From NCBI GenBank assembly GCA_009792885.1, contig WMCF01000008.1, forward strand, positions 16,354,952 to 16,418,951: DNA of 64,000 nucleotides. Reading direction: 5' to 3'. The notes beneath the pieces are model-generated. The model was not told where the DNA came from, did not search any database, and saw only the letters and a program-made list of their open reading frames with translations. How positions within the stretch are numbered: position 1 is the stretch's first letter; each line of letters opens with the position of its first letter. Origin of the DNA: Eremophila alpestris peregrina (lineage: Eukaryota > Chordata > Aves > Passeriformes > Alaudidae). Positions 52,119 to 64,000 of the stretch are shown here, in pieces. The translations under genes and the position numbers were made by a program.

Positions 52119-55100
52119 ACCTCTGGAACAGCTCTAAGCTATAACTTAAACTGATTTGGCAATTAATGCTTTAATTGTTCTTCTCTCAGTTCACAGCATT
52201 TCCCAGGTCAGAATAAATGAAACTGGGTACAGAATGTGCAAACCCTTAGCAGGAGGTTGTAAACACTATAATTCACCTGAAAATCATGGGCCCTTTACTG
52301 TGAACAGCAGAATAGATACTTACAGCATATGATCCAGTCAGTGGGGACATGAAAGACAGCTTCTGGGAATCTCTGCAAGCTCCTTGGTCATTTAGTCATT
52401 TAGATTTCTTGCAACCCCACACTTAATGCTCTATGTATTGATCACCTCAGTGTAGAATATCACTCATCCTTCTCTACAGTAGATGAATTCCTTTGATGCT
52501 TTTGGTCATGTTAACATTTCAGTGGATTAAAGCTCTGTATATTTGGGCAACCTTTGTCTAGCATTTATACTCTTATGTAACACTGATTGCACTGATGAAA
52601 TGAACTAACTGGCCTGTGAACTGATCTGCCTGTCACAGGCTTTTGGATGTGCAAACGTGTATGATTTCAGCCAGCAACGTGAGAGGCCATGAAGTACTGT
52701 GACTACTCACAGAGGGGAGTGGAGTATGAAGTGGGACACAAGGCTTTATTATGCAGGTCTATGAAAATATTAAAAACCAGGCATATGACTGTTTTAATAA
52801 AGCACTGCAGCACTGTTAATTTTTTTCTGGATAGGAATTGATGGGAGTTCTTGCAAAGACACTCATAAAGTAGTTATTTTTCAAATGTCCAGTTCATGAT
52901 CACAGGTAATGTCTACCTCAGCAGGTACTATTTTTTGCTTTATACCACTTCATCTGATTTATGCTGAAATCAGTGGTAGTTTATATACATTTCACTGCAG
53001 ATGTATATGTGTGTATTTATATATGTATGTGACAGGTAAGGAAGAAGGAAATTCTGCTTGTGAAATGTCAAAGAAAAAAATCAGTGTTTATGAAATGTGC
53101 CACATGAGAGAAAATTACTGAAAGATCCCAGTATATTCCAATTATTTTTAAACAGGTTGTGCATTTTCAGTTTGCTGTTTTGTTGTTTTATTTTTTTCCT
53201 GGAAGTGCACATTTTTTTTCTCTCTGTTTTGGTAACATCAAGCATTCTTGAGATGAGGAAGATTATGACTACTCCCTTTCCAATCTGAACTCCCTTTTTG
53301 AAAAATCCCTATAAATACCTCACTTTTTTTTTTTCCTCTTCATGAGTGTCACTAGGACTGTTTATAAATTCAGACTTTTTTTCCCTAGCAAAATTTGCAG
53401 CTATATGGAAAAAAAAAAAACAAATTCCAAATTCTTCTACTGGGAATAAAGGATTTTTTTTTTCCAATGTTGACTTGTGCAGGTTGTAGTTAGAGGATTA
53501 ATACCATATTTTTCTTGTGTGCCTTTGTGGCCTGACCTTCCATGATAACCTCTTATTGAATTGCTGCAAAGGACCATGGCTACTCCTAACTGTGCTAAAT
53601 AATGGGAAATATCTCTCTAAGAAATCTGGAACGTGGAACAGAGCAAAAGCAGGAGGTATACAAACACTGCAAAGTCTGATTAAATAGACTGCAGTGGCCA
53701 GGTCTAACACACATCACCGCACCTTCTCTTCAGCAACATCTTAAGTTGCCAAAGACTGGCAGGCCTGTAAAGTGAGCAGTCAGTTCATTCTTTTTTCCTT
53801 TTTTCCTTTAAATTTTCATGTTCTTTTCATCGTAATTACTTTCCTATCTGAGTGCCTGAATAGAGTTCATCTTTCTTCTTTGTAGAAATACATCTGCAGA
53901 GCATTTCAGCCAAGAGAATCATGTGGAAAGAAACAAAGATTACTTTCTGTAAGACAAATCCAGATTTCATATCTCTATGAGGAAGACAGTAAGGGATCCT
54001 GGAGATTAGAGTCACTAATGTTAGAAATTGCTGCAGCCTGCAGAACCCAGACAAGGTCTGTATTGTAGGATTTTGTGAAAGAGAAAGTGATTTTATACAC
54101 TTTCATGTAGAAAAAGTACTCCGCAACAAAGTGGAATTTTAACATTTTTTCAAAAGCTTTTTTACTTGTCAGTGCAAGTGAAGAAAATGCAGTGTCAACA
54201 GCATAAAAACAATCTTTTAAAATTACTACAGCTTGTACAAATAGAAATGCTTTTGAAAAAAATTTAAATGTAATACTTACAACAAAGTAATATAAACCCC
54301 AGGCCATTTAATGATTTTGAAAATGTTGTACATCAGGAGCTAGAAAACAATTGTTTATATACATTTAACTTGAAATTTAGGTGGTTGATTTGGGGACCAT
54401 GGGTTTAGTCTTTCCCAACTATTTTTTCTCCATTTTTGCATACTCCACCTTGAAATACAGGTGGACATCTGCTACCAAAAGTTAATCAAATCTTTATTGG
54501 TTTTCTTTCAGAGCAAGTCTATTGTTCTATAACCAGGCTGGATGCACAATGCAATCCTACCCATGGCTACATTCATTTATTTAAATTGCTTCAGAGCATG
54601 ACAGTGACAGATTATAACATGAAGTTTGTGTTGATCAAGAGCAAGCTCCCCACAAAACAGTTAAGCACAAGCAGTGCAATAATGTGAACAAATCATTCAG
54701 CTAAACAAGCTGGCAGGTGGAAGATCTGGTTTTAAATACTGAGACTGCAATCAGTTGAAGTGCTGAACTATAGGCACTCTTGATTAGCATGTGATTCTAA
54801 GGGAAAATAGGAAGGGACGGCGTCGAGTGGAACATTTGCTCTGTTAGGGAAAGCCGACATTTATTTATCTTAATTACAGTGGCTTATAAGTAAAAACCCC
54901 TTTTGACAAGACTTCCGATGAGATGAAGTGCTACTTAGTTTGCAAAGTCAAGATGGAAAGTGAATGTACTTGGCAAGTGAATATTCAGAATATGAAATAT
55001 TGTTTAATAACATACTTGAAATAAAGATTTTGTAATTCACAGTGCTGAGGACATCCAAGTCACGATATTAATGTCTCCTAGTGTTGGTTATACAGCAGTT

Positions 55101-56526
55101 TAGGTACCTTGCTGCAGTGGTGGCACACATAAGAGCATTAAAGTTCATGTATATTGAGACAGCTTAATCTGTTCCAATGTTTGTTTTTTTCCCTTAAAGA
55201 GCTGCTAGAGCAAACAGCCATTTGTTTTGTTTTCTAATATTCTCAATAGTATGCACATGTGCCCAGTAGTTTTCTCTGTAGGGCAGTGGTTTGGCTTCTC
55301 AAAAATGATGGTCACTATACCCACCAGGTATTATCAGAACTTTCTTAATGGTTGATCTATAAACCCTTTCTTTGCTTTTCTCTGGGTTTTTTTGTTTGCT
55401 TGCTTGGTTGGTTTTGTCGTTGTTGTTGGTCTATTTGTTTGTTTTTCTTGAGATATTAACTTCTTCCTGGGATTTAATATCTTATGTTTTTATTCTACTG
55501 CAGGCAACCAGTTCACATATATGTGTTGACAATATCCCATGACCCAGAGTAACTTAATTGAGGGATATGCAGCTGCCCCAGCTAGTAAGTAGTGGGAATT
55601 TGTGGTGTTTTACTGAGATAAAAAAAAAAGTGCAAACATATCTGCACAACAATTTTTCTTGTTAAGTTTTTGTAGATCTCTATTAAGGCATAATGCACAG
55701 CACAGTATCCATTGTGTGCAGTAAGAATATTTTGTGGCTATACTAGATTAGTTTAGTCTTCAAAGTCCCAGATGTTTAAGAGGTCATTTCATTAACTTAT
55801 ACCATCTCAAACATCCTGGAAATAAGGAGAAATTAATATTTCTCATTTTCAAGAAAAAGTGTTGCAGTCAGGACCCTGCTTCTTGAGCTGCTTTCCATGT
55901 GACTTACAGGTAAGAGCCTGAACTTCAATGGGCTGTATCCAGTGCTCAGAAAAAGAATAAAAGGTGGAGGGGGAAAGGAAGATTTCTATGTAAATTGGGA
56001 TAGTTTCCAAAGTGACTCACCCTAAATCACAGCAAAGATTCTGATCCCTTGAAACTGCTCATTGTGCCAGAATTACACAGCTGAGTACTCTCACCCTCTC
56101 TTTCACAATCTCACTCTACAGCAGTTTACCGAAAATAATCATGGTAGTGCTCCACCCTGAAAAGAAAATACTGAAATCAACCTGAGGTTACATGAGGGAA
56201 TTCTGCTAGTCTGAACAGTGAAAATAAGTGGGAAAAAATAAGGAATTGCCTGGAACGTAGGTGGATTTTCCAGGTACCCTTGTAAAGTGATATCATTTTT
56301 GACTTTATCTTTCTCTTTATGAGAAAGACTATCTGGCCACAGGCTTGGCCCCAGGTAACCATCCTGAATGCACTCCAGGGCATGTTTTATACTTGTGATA
56401 AGGTCAGGAATTGGTGGCAGAAGTATTTTCACCAAAAATTTAAGTTCTCTTTGGCAGGGTTCTAGCAATCAGTTTAAGTGTTAGCAATACTTCCACAAAG
56501 CAACCAGGCTGAAAAATACCTTCAAG
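52119..56526. other. Non-coding stretch, no gene seen
   Basis: AT-rich DNA with T or A runs near 53,323 and 53,410 and a GTTT/GTTG-rich patch at 55,388-55,450. About 54,690-55,060 has a more even, information-rich texture and a few CpGs. A 109-codon minus-strand frame at 56,139-56,468 is not recognisable. Confidence 0.5.
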
Positions 56527-56661
56527 ATTAGCTCAGCTGGTTAGAACAGGGTTGCCAAGATTGTGGGTTTGGTTCCTGTATGGGCCATTCACTTAAGAGC
56601 TGGCTTGCTGATGCTTGTAGGTCTGGTACCTCTGAACTCAGAATATTCTCTAATTCTGTGA
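56527..56661 (+). mobile_element. TguSINE1-like SINE: tRNA-Ile head, CR1-like tail
   Basis: The first part reads like a tRNA-Ile gene: box A TAGCTCAGCTGG at 56,529-56,540 fits the Pol III consensus, and a decayed box B GGTTTGGTTCC lies at 56,566-56,576, with C-to-T and A-to-G changes from GGTTCGANTCC. GTATGGGCCA closes the acceptor side. The anticodon arm is shortened by a deletion of several bases relative to tRNA-Ile. The second part, TTCACTTAAGAGCTGGCTTG to ATTCTGTGAAG, is a CR1-like 3' tail, which lets CR1 reverse transcriptase recognise the transcript. This is the architecture of TguSINE1 from passerine birds. The 5' end of the tRNA part is missing. Not a functional tRNA. Confidence 0.85.
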
Positions 56662-59600
56662 AGTAAACTGAATGAAAATGGAATACATCAGCAGTGCAGA
56701 GAAACCAGAGAAGCTTTAGGCTGAACACTGCTCCTAGCAGTCTGTCTTTGTACTGGAGTGTTAGGACTTGTGCTTTGTTTTATTCTACCTTGGCCTTTAC
56801 TTGGGAGAATGAAACTGATGATCTTATGAGGAACAGGTATGGGAAGAGTCAGGTGTATGAGTCAACTGTTTTACAAGTGCTGATGAAGAGGCCAAGATTT
56901 GCGTCATACTGACAGAAACCTCGTTTCACGAGGGGGTCAAGATTGTTGTTGAAATGCCTCATTTTATCAAGGGCTCAGCCTCAAGTGGTTAACAGAAGAT
57001 AAATATTTGTTAAGTGAAATAAACCATGAAAATTAATAAAAAAAGACAAGCACAGAGACTGATAACTTGCAAATGGGAAGTTATCATAAAAACAAACAAA
57101 AAAAAGTGTTTCTTAGAAAATAGTTAAATTTTTTTATGAAATAAAATTTTTTCACATTTCCTTATAATAAAGAAAATAATATTAATCCTTGGTCTCGTCA
57201 AAGTGGCAAAAAATACTATCTTAGAATAGAAAAATGTATAGAATATTATAATGCTAATATTTTTGTTTAACATTATTTTAAGGAGGTCATCAATAATGGC
57301 AGCAGCTGCTAAATGTTTCATATTTAGAAAGAGAACACATCTGAAATGATTTATGGGAATACAGACAGATTTAGCTGCCCCACAGAAAGCTACATGGAGA
57401 AGGCTGAATCCTGATTCAAGCCCAAACTTTCTTCACATCTTCACTACTTTGATGCAAGACACTTCTGAGTCAACAGCACCCCAAGGAAAAAACTCAGGCT
57501 CCTGCATTCCTCTGCAGAGACTGAAACACTTCCCACTGTGCAGGTTTCCAATGTAAGGCTCTGCAGCTTTACTCTGATCTCATCCTGACTTTTGCTGTGT
57601 TGTCGTGGGGCTGACACCTTGCAAACAGCTCAGCTCAGAAGGTCTGTTCCAGAAGGCTCAAGGCTGGAATCCTTTTCCTGCTTTTCACATTCTTTATGCT
57701 GGAGCTGACGCCAGTGCATCTGCTTTAATTCAGTTTTTAACAACTAGCTATGTAAATCAATATTAATCTATTTAATAATATTGACACTTCAGAGTAGAGA
57801 CTTCTCAATGGAGAATCTACATATATCATAGTTACATGTTTTAAGATTAGTCATTCCACTGTGGAGGAACTTATTGATATCCTCTTGTTGCAAAAGGGAA
57901 CTTCTGTGAGGAGCTCAGATGTTAAATTTTATTATTTATGTAGTTAGCACCAGCTGAGTTTTGGTTGGTTTTGATTGAGTGGGAGCAGGAAAACTGTGCA
58001 ATATTTTAAATATACAGGCTTGTTGATGCATGCCAACAATTTCCTTTCTAATTAAGCAGAATAATAGTTGAACTTCTTAGTTCTCCTTTCTCCACAAAAT
58101 CTTTGAGTTCAGCAAGTCTCTGAAGTATGTGTCAAGCATCAGCTTAACCTTCATTGTAGAATACCCATCATAGAGAGGTACTTATGGAAGGAAGTTTCCT
58201 GGTTAAGGGGAATTCCCTTTGTAAGTGTATCTTTTCCATCTTTGCCTCCGCATTCCTGCCCAGAGTGTCAGTGAACTAGGGATGGGTGGGGAGGAGGCAC
58301 AGCAGGTCTGCAAGGGTAGGAAGTCCTGGTGGTCTGTTGCACTTGCCACTGGTGTAGAGAGTTGGCAAAATGCCTGGAGATGCCCCAGAGTACCTTTAGG
58401 GCCACGTTTATAAATGGGTATTTGCACTTGGTCTCCAATCAGGCTGGCCCTGGTTCAAAAGCCACATTCAAACAGCACCAGAGCTCTGCCTCTCAGAAGG
58501 GCTCATTAACAGGAGGAGCACTGCACTGTCAGCAGTTACACAGATATTAGATTGCATGAACACACACAATGCGAGCTCAAGTCTGCTCAGAGCACTGTGG
58601 GTATCCTCTGTTATGTCTGCAATACACCAGGTAAATATTTCCCAAGCAGTCCCAGAAGCACTAGGCCCTGTAATGCAGAGTTAAGTTCTGCTACCTTGTT
58701 AATATCTTGAATACTATATAGGAATGTTAAAATTTCTTTTTTTGTATGCGGAAGGTTTGCCAAGAGGTACTTGCTCTTAGGAGCAATAGCCTACGTTAGC
58801 TCAGTTCTAAAACCACTTATGCATATGATCAGCATCATTCATCCAAGTGGTCCCTGTCCAGTTCCATAGAAACACTCATGCATGAAGACCATTCATATGA
58901 GTATTTGTGAGATTGAAGTTCATATCAAGAGTTCAAAGTTCACGTCTGAAAGCATTAATTTTGAATCTCTTTAAAAATGTAGATCTGTTTCTTGCCAATC
59001 GGATGCATAAATTGATAAACACCACATTGAAATATGGCTTTGACCAGGAAGGTTGTGATTGTATCTCACCCAAGGGCTCAACCTCAAGGCAAAGCCTGAG
59101 GAGGTATGAAAGTTTCAAGAAGCCAGTATCCAGAAATTTCTGCTTTCCAGAGATCACTATTGTTAGATCAATTTGTGAGTCTGGAACTGAAGAATGTCAC
59201 ATCATTTGCAAAAATCCACATTTCCTTGAACTAGAATGTTGTCGGTATAGTTTAGCTTTGAGATTTGCTTATAAAATATAAATTAAAATCTGGAAACACT
59301 GGATGTCATTTCTAAAACCCAGACATTTTCTCTTCTTGCACCGTAGAACTTTGGAAATAGAAATATTTTAAAAATAATTTTTAAATTAATAAAGTGTACT
59401 GGGCCATTTGCCTCTTTATTACATTTCTTAATTAAACAACTAAGACATTCTCTAGAAATTTTCCTGAGGAAGAATTGAAACTAGAGAAATTAAATCTATG
59501 TTGGAGATAGTATTGCTCAGAATTCGAGGTTTACTTCCTTTAAAAATAATTTATTTCCTTTTGCAAGCCTTCAATTCCTGCCTATAAAAGCACCGGACTA

Positions 59601-62600
59601 ATTGAATATTAGGACATGCTTTCCAGTCTGTGCATGTAAGAAACAAAAGATAAATATTTCAAAAGAGATGTTAGTGTAACATCATCTTCATTTATAATGA
59701 CAAAGAATTTGTTGTTGTTGTATTGATCCTTCCAAGCATATTTGTAAGATATGTTCTTTGAGGGCCAACTTGGCAGTCTACAGTTCAGAATACTTTAGAG
59801 CCATTTTCTCAGCATTTACAGTCTGATGGTCCAAACATGCCAAGAATTAATGTCTTGATGTGTCACCTATTTTGTTGCCAAGACTCACTTTTCAGGGAAG
59901 TGTGTTTGCTAACAGGGTATGTATAAGACCACTGTAAAACAGGTTGTTAACATTCACCATTCACACTAACACATTCTTCACAAATTTCAGACAAAGCCTC
60001 TGTGTTTTGTGCTAAGTACCTTTCCTGATCATTTGCTCGCCCTTAGGTATTTAACAGCTGTCTCTGTAGCCAACCAATAATTTGGCATAACTTTTCCCAT
60101 TTTCTTTGCCTGGCCCATTGCTCTTACACTGGCATAAGCAACGCCTCTACTGCTTGAACATTTGACAACAGTATCTTCCTTATACTTTTATATATCTTAT
60201 CTTTCTGTATGCCAGCCTCAAAACACACAGATCTCCTTAATACCTTATGTCTTGGACATAAAAAGGGGTCTGTCTATCATATGTGCTTTCCACAACTGCT
60301 TTACCACACAAGGAAAACTGGGGAAAACTCTTGAGGCCTTGACAAAGAAGAGGGTTCTTATCCAAACAGTTCTGCTAAGAACTGCTTGGCTGTTATTGCT
60401 GAAGGCAAGATTTCTCTGGAGAATGTCATCTTGAGAGATTACATCTGTAAGCATCCTCAGTAATGGGGCATCCATTTACCTTAGCACTATTTTCACTGAT
60501 GCTTCATTCACTTCCTGCCTCTGTTCTTTGTTTATTGCAATATAGTCATTTCACTTTGTCATTCCCTAATTAATTTCTCAGTTGGATGCTGCCTTCTACT
60601 TTCTCATCTGGTCTTAATACATGTAACTTAAAAGGAGTCATGCATTTCATACATGTGATATAATTTCTTTTCCCCTGTTTCTGCTTCTCTTCCTTATCCA
60701 CCAGACACTTAACCTCTTTTAAGGGAATATATAGCATACATTTTCTATTAATAAAGTTTTCTGTATTATATGATGTGATAATAACCAGAAAAAGATGCTT
60801 TTCATTTCGAAGTCACAGTTTTTCTACCTCTCCATTCTCCTGTAACATAACTTCTTAGTGCAAGGAGGGGTGAAATTAGGAAATTGAAATTTAATTCTAC
60901 AGATGTCTCCTCAAAGGCTGGAACATCAAACCCAAAATATATATTAGGGGGAGGTGTGTGTGTATGCAGAATATATTGCAATACATAAGAATATAAGTAA
61001 CTATGTAATATATGCTTCTAAGTATTTATATGTAAAAGTATATAAGATTTGCATGAATTATATGAATATGTATACTATATAAAATAAACATAATTAGAAT
61101 AGAAGAGAGTAGAATAGACTAGACAAAACTAGAAAGAAGAGAACAGGAGTGTGATGAAAAAACAGTGCAGATTTTATGACAGTAGGTAACTCTACATCAG
61201 ATTTCTATTCTGTCTCCATATGTTCAGAGTAGAATTTATGGATCATGCAAGTGGCTGAAGTGGCATGGGGGAATATTTATGTTTGTATAACTTTATAACT
61301 TTGGCTTAGATACCTGTGTTAGCCAGAAGGTCACCTGTGATGTTGTGGGAAGATAGACTTTTCCTAACATTAACTGGACCAGAAGACTGACCAAAATGCT
61401 CTGAAGTAACCTTCAGAGTAGATATTTATGCTGTACTATGTCCTGTAAAAAATTATGCCCCACATACTGTGATCAAAAACTTGAGAGTTTTTCATCTGAC
61501 TTAATCCATTTTGTTTGGTGCATGTAAATTGGAACAGGAGTCAAGTCTCAGTATAAAAAGGACAAAGTGTAGTCTTACTTAGATTTTGATAGTCAAGGTC
61601 AATACTATTCTTTTCATCCTCTAAACTTCTGTCTTCAGGCCAAGGTCAGATAGATCTACTCACGGTATTGTCCATGATATGAAGAATTACTTAAATGGAT
61701 GGAACTAATGATGGGATCGTAATTTTTCTTTTCTAGTTTTAGAGATATTATGGGACACTCTGTGCAGTGGTTTGTCCAGATGCAGTGAAAGCTCTTATCA
61801 ATCAGCATTTTGCTATGGTTATACCAACACTTACTATTTTGGTTTGGAACACAGATGCACTAACACCCAGGGTAAAAAAAAAAAAAGAGGCCTTGTGTTA
61901 TTTTTAAAATTCTTAGTGCAGAAATAAATTATGATCATTGGACATAGAGCATTCTCACTGCTATATTTGCCTACTACTTTATTCAATAGCAGTTCTACAG
62001 CTATGAAGAGGACAGCTCACGGAGCAGGTTATTATTTTCCCTGAGAAAAGCTGACAATATATCCTTGAGTTACTAAATGTGACAGAATTCAGTGGGGCAT
62101 CTGTAAAGGGAGACACAAGTTCACAAGTTCACGAAGTCTGGAGCACATTTTCACATACTATTATGTGGCACCCCATGTAAAATCACTTTCAGTCATCCAG
62201 TCTAAAATAAATATAAGATTGTACCAGATTTGCAGAGGTGAGTGTTGACCTATTTTTTTGGTAAGAAAATATTATGTGATTGTTTCCACTTAGCAAGGTT
62301 GTGGAAATAGAAAAATAATGGGTTGAAATATATATTCTATTTGCTTTATGTTGCATGTTATTGTATGACTGTGTAAAAAAAGAAAGAATGTAGTGGAAAA
62401 TGTTCAAATCTCAAATGAAGAAGTCATTAGAAATGAATGGGCTGTGTGCAACGAAATCATTACCACAACATCCTGTAGGACACAAAAAGCAGACTAGCAG
62501 TAATTACAGTCCTGCAGGAAAAATCAATAAGTGCTTCTCATGATCAAGACTGCAGCATGATATTAGCAACCTGTGAAACGATGGGGTACCCATTTAGTCT

Positions 62601-64000
62601 TACTTGAAAGTTTAAAATGTTTATCCACTCATTCGTATTCTCTATGCTTGCATAACTCCTTGGTCTCCTGCTATGATAGTCTTTCTGATAGACTCCTGAG
62701 GGAAGAACATTCTCTTATGCTTACAGGAATTATGTGCTGAAGATGAACAAGAACGAAGTGGTAATGCATTTAAGCATTCAAAAGTAAAAAGGAAATATTA
62801 AATTTAAGATACCAAGGTATGTGCTACACCATAGGACTTAATTCTTCTCTCGTTGTGTAAATGAAGAATAAATCCTCTGACTGCATTAGAGCAACACCTC
62901 CTGAATCCGATGTAGTATGAGAATAGAGTCTAAAAGATAGAACTAACCCTTGGTTTATATTATCATTACTAGTTAAAAAACAAATAAGACTTTAATCATG
63001 GTCCCTCAAACATGGCTTTTCAGAACTATTTTTCAGTTCCCAAAATGTTTATGCCAAAGGGACTTCATGGTTGTAGATCAGATTGTAATATTATGCTTAA
63101 AATTATTTCCTTTAGGGATGATACTTGTCTCCCCTACCTGGGTACCAAGCTGGTACTTCTCCTACCTGGAAATACTCTTTAATAGGAAATTTATTTGCTT
63201 TCCAAAATGGAGAGCTCAAGAAGTACATTGTGAAATTCAGTCTCTTTCAGGAACATTATATTGCTCTGTGACTTATTTATGGCTCTGTCTTTTCATATTT
63301 AACATGGTAATATAGAATACCATTTACTTGCAATTCAGCTAATCTCACTTAATAGGTGTATCTTGCTAAAATACATTTTATGTCTCATTGGTGTATGGAC
63401 ATATTGAGCTCCAGGTCTTCAAAACACTGATTCAGTTCATCACACATGTAAAAGCTTATGTTGAATCATATACTTAAGCTAATAGCTTCTGGATAAGCCA
63501 CTTAAAATGGGAATTAACTTCAAGCAAGTACTTAAATATTCTGCTCAGTCACAACCTTTTCCTTCTTACCCTCTGCCCCCATACCCACATCAACTGTCTG
63601 AAAAGCACCAGACAAGTACAGCCCTGTTCTACAACTGGGAAAGCTTCAATCCACAGATCAAATTAAAGAACAGGGTGATATGAACAAGAAAGTGTGTTAC
63701 TAATGGTAATAAATAATAAAAATTTAAGCAGTAAAACCCATTAGGATTATATAAGTTTCAGTGTAGTGAAAACACTGTAAACTAGCATAAATAAACATGT
63801 TCATTGCTTCTTGAGCTGTGTTTACTTCATATAAGTTCTGAGGCAAGTAACATTTTTAACACTGTTCCAACCATAAAAAATGTGAAATCATGTTTCAAAA
63901 AGCCTATTTCAAACATTAAAACAAAATGGCCATAATGAATCTAACATTCCTCTGCAAAAAACTCCTTAAAGAAAGGATGCTCCAATTTTAACAGAGTCAA
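56662..64000. other. Non-coding stretch, no gene seen
   Basis: AT-rich DNA to the end of the window. The 124-codon plus frame at 58,907-59,281 has ordinary amino-acid composition but opens with GTG, has no recognised domain and no clear splice context. TA-rich low complexity covers about 60,935-61,090, followed by a TAGAA/TAGAC-rich patch at 61,094-61,143. A short A run lies near 61,875, and AAGTTCAC is repeated near 62,117. Confidence 0.55.
61094..61143. repeat. TAGAA/TAGAC-rich low-complexity patch
   Basis: About 50 bases dominated by AGAATAGA, AGAGTAGA and AGACAAAACTAGA words, almost purely purine apart from T. An imperfect microsatellite. Confidence 0.65.

Noticed and set aside
56139..56468. 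109-codon minus-strand frame with proline-rich start
   Set aside because: No domain or retroviral or cellular motif was recognised; insufficient to call a coding remnant.
56527..56587. A functional tRNA-Ile gene
   Set aside because: The 5' end of the acceptor stem is missing, the anticodon arm is shortened, box B is degraded, and the segment continues directly into a CR1-like tail. It is a SINE head.
58907..59281. 124-codon plus-strand open frame with ordinary composition
   Set aside because: It opens with GTG, matches no family I know, has no clear splice-site context, and is overlapped by a minus-strand frame.

Overview
This window looks like non-coding nuclear DNA from a bird, probably a passerine. 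Three things point there. The sequence is visibly AT-rich. Its recognisable interspersed repeats are mostly short, decayed CR1 LINE pieces ending in the avian TCTATGATTCT-type 3' tail. One short element at 56,527-56,661 has a tRNA-Ile-like head joined to a CR1-like tail, the structure of TguSINE1, a SINE known from zebra finch and other passerines. These identifications come from remembered family structure, not from a database search.

I find no protein-coding gene, rRNA, functional tRNA, CRISPR array or bacterial-type operon. The open reading frames are short, AT-driven and often begin at non-ATG codons. None resembles a known protein except a broken CR1 reverse-transcriptase fragment at 26,735-27,284. 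The window is most simply a gene desert or the inside of a very long intron; the sequence alone does not decide which.

Layout. 1-6,637: unannotated AT-rich DNA with one perfect hairpin near 850. 6,638-6,777: CR1 3' end, plus strand. 8,606-8,682: a 77-base run of A. 10,012-10,071: a small tandem duplication. 14,408-14,448 and 14,940-14,980: a 41-bp direct repeat pair. 17,788-17,916: an isolated CpG-dense patch. 18,982-19,374: a tandem duplication, long T runs and the only N in the window, probably an assembly problem. About 24,020-24,150: a possible MIR-like ancient SINE. 26,735-27,284: CR1 with RT fragment and 3' end. 30,149-30,251: an old CR1 tail. 32,000-46,000: mostly plain sequence with microsatellites, the longest being (TA)20 at 41,305-41,344. 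47,109-47,225 and 51,553-52,118: two minus-strand CR1 3' ends. 49,497-49,672: a T/G-rich low-complexity tract. 56,527-56,661: the tRNA/CR1 SINE. From there to 64,000: plain AT-rich DNA.

There are no genes to work together here. The functional logic visible is that of retrotransposons: CR1 copies supply the 3' tail structure that the SINE shares and presumably used for mobilisation. I did not find a new biological system. The observations most worth checking are the duplication beside the N, the 77-base A run, the isolated CpG patch, the unexplained 41-bp repeat pair and the chimeric SINE.
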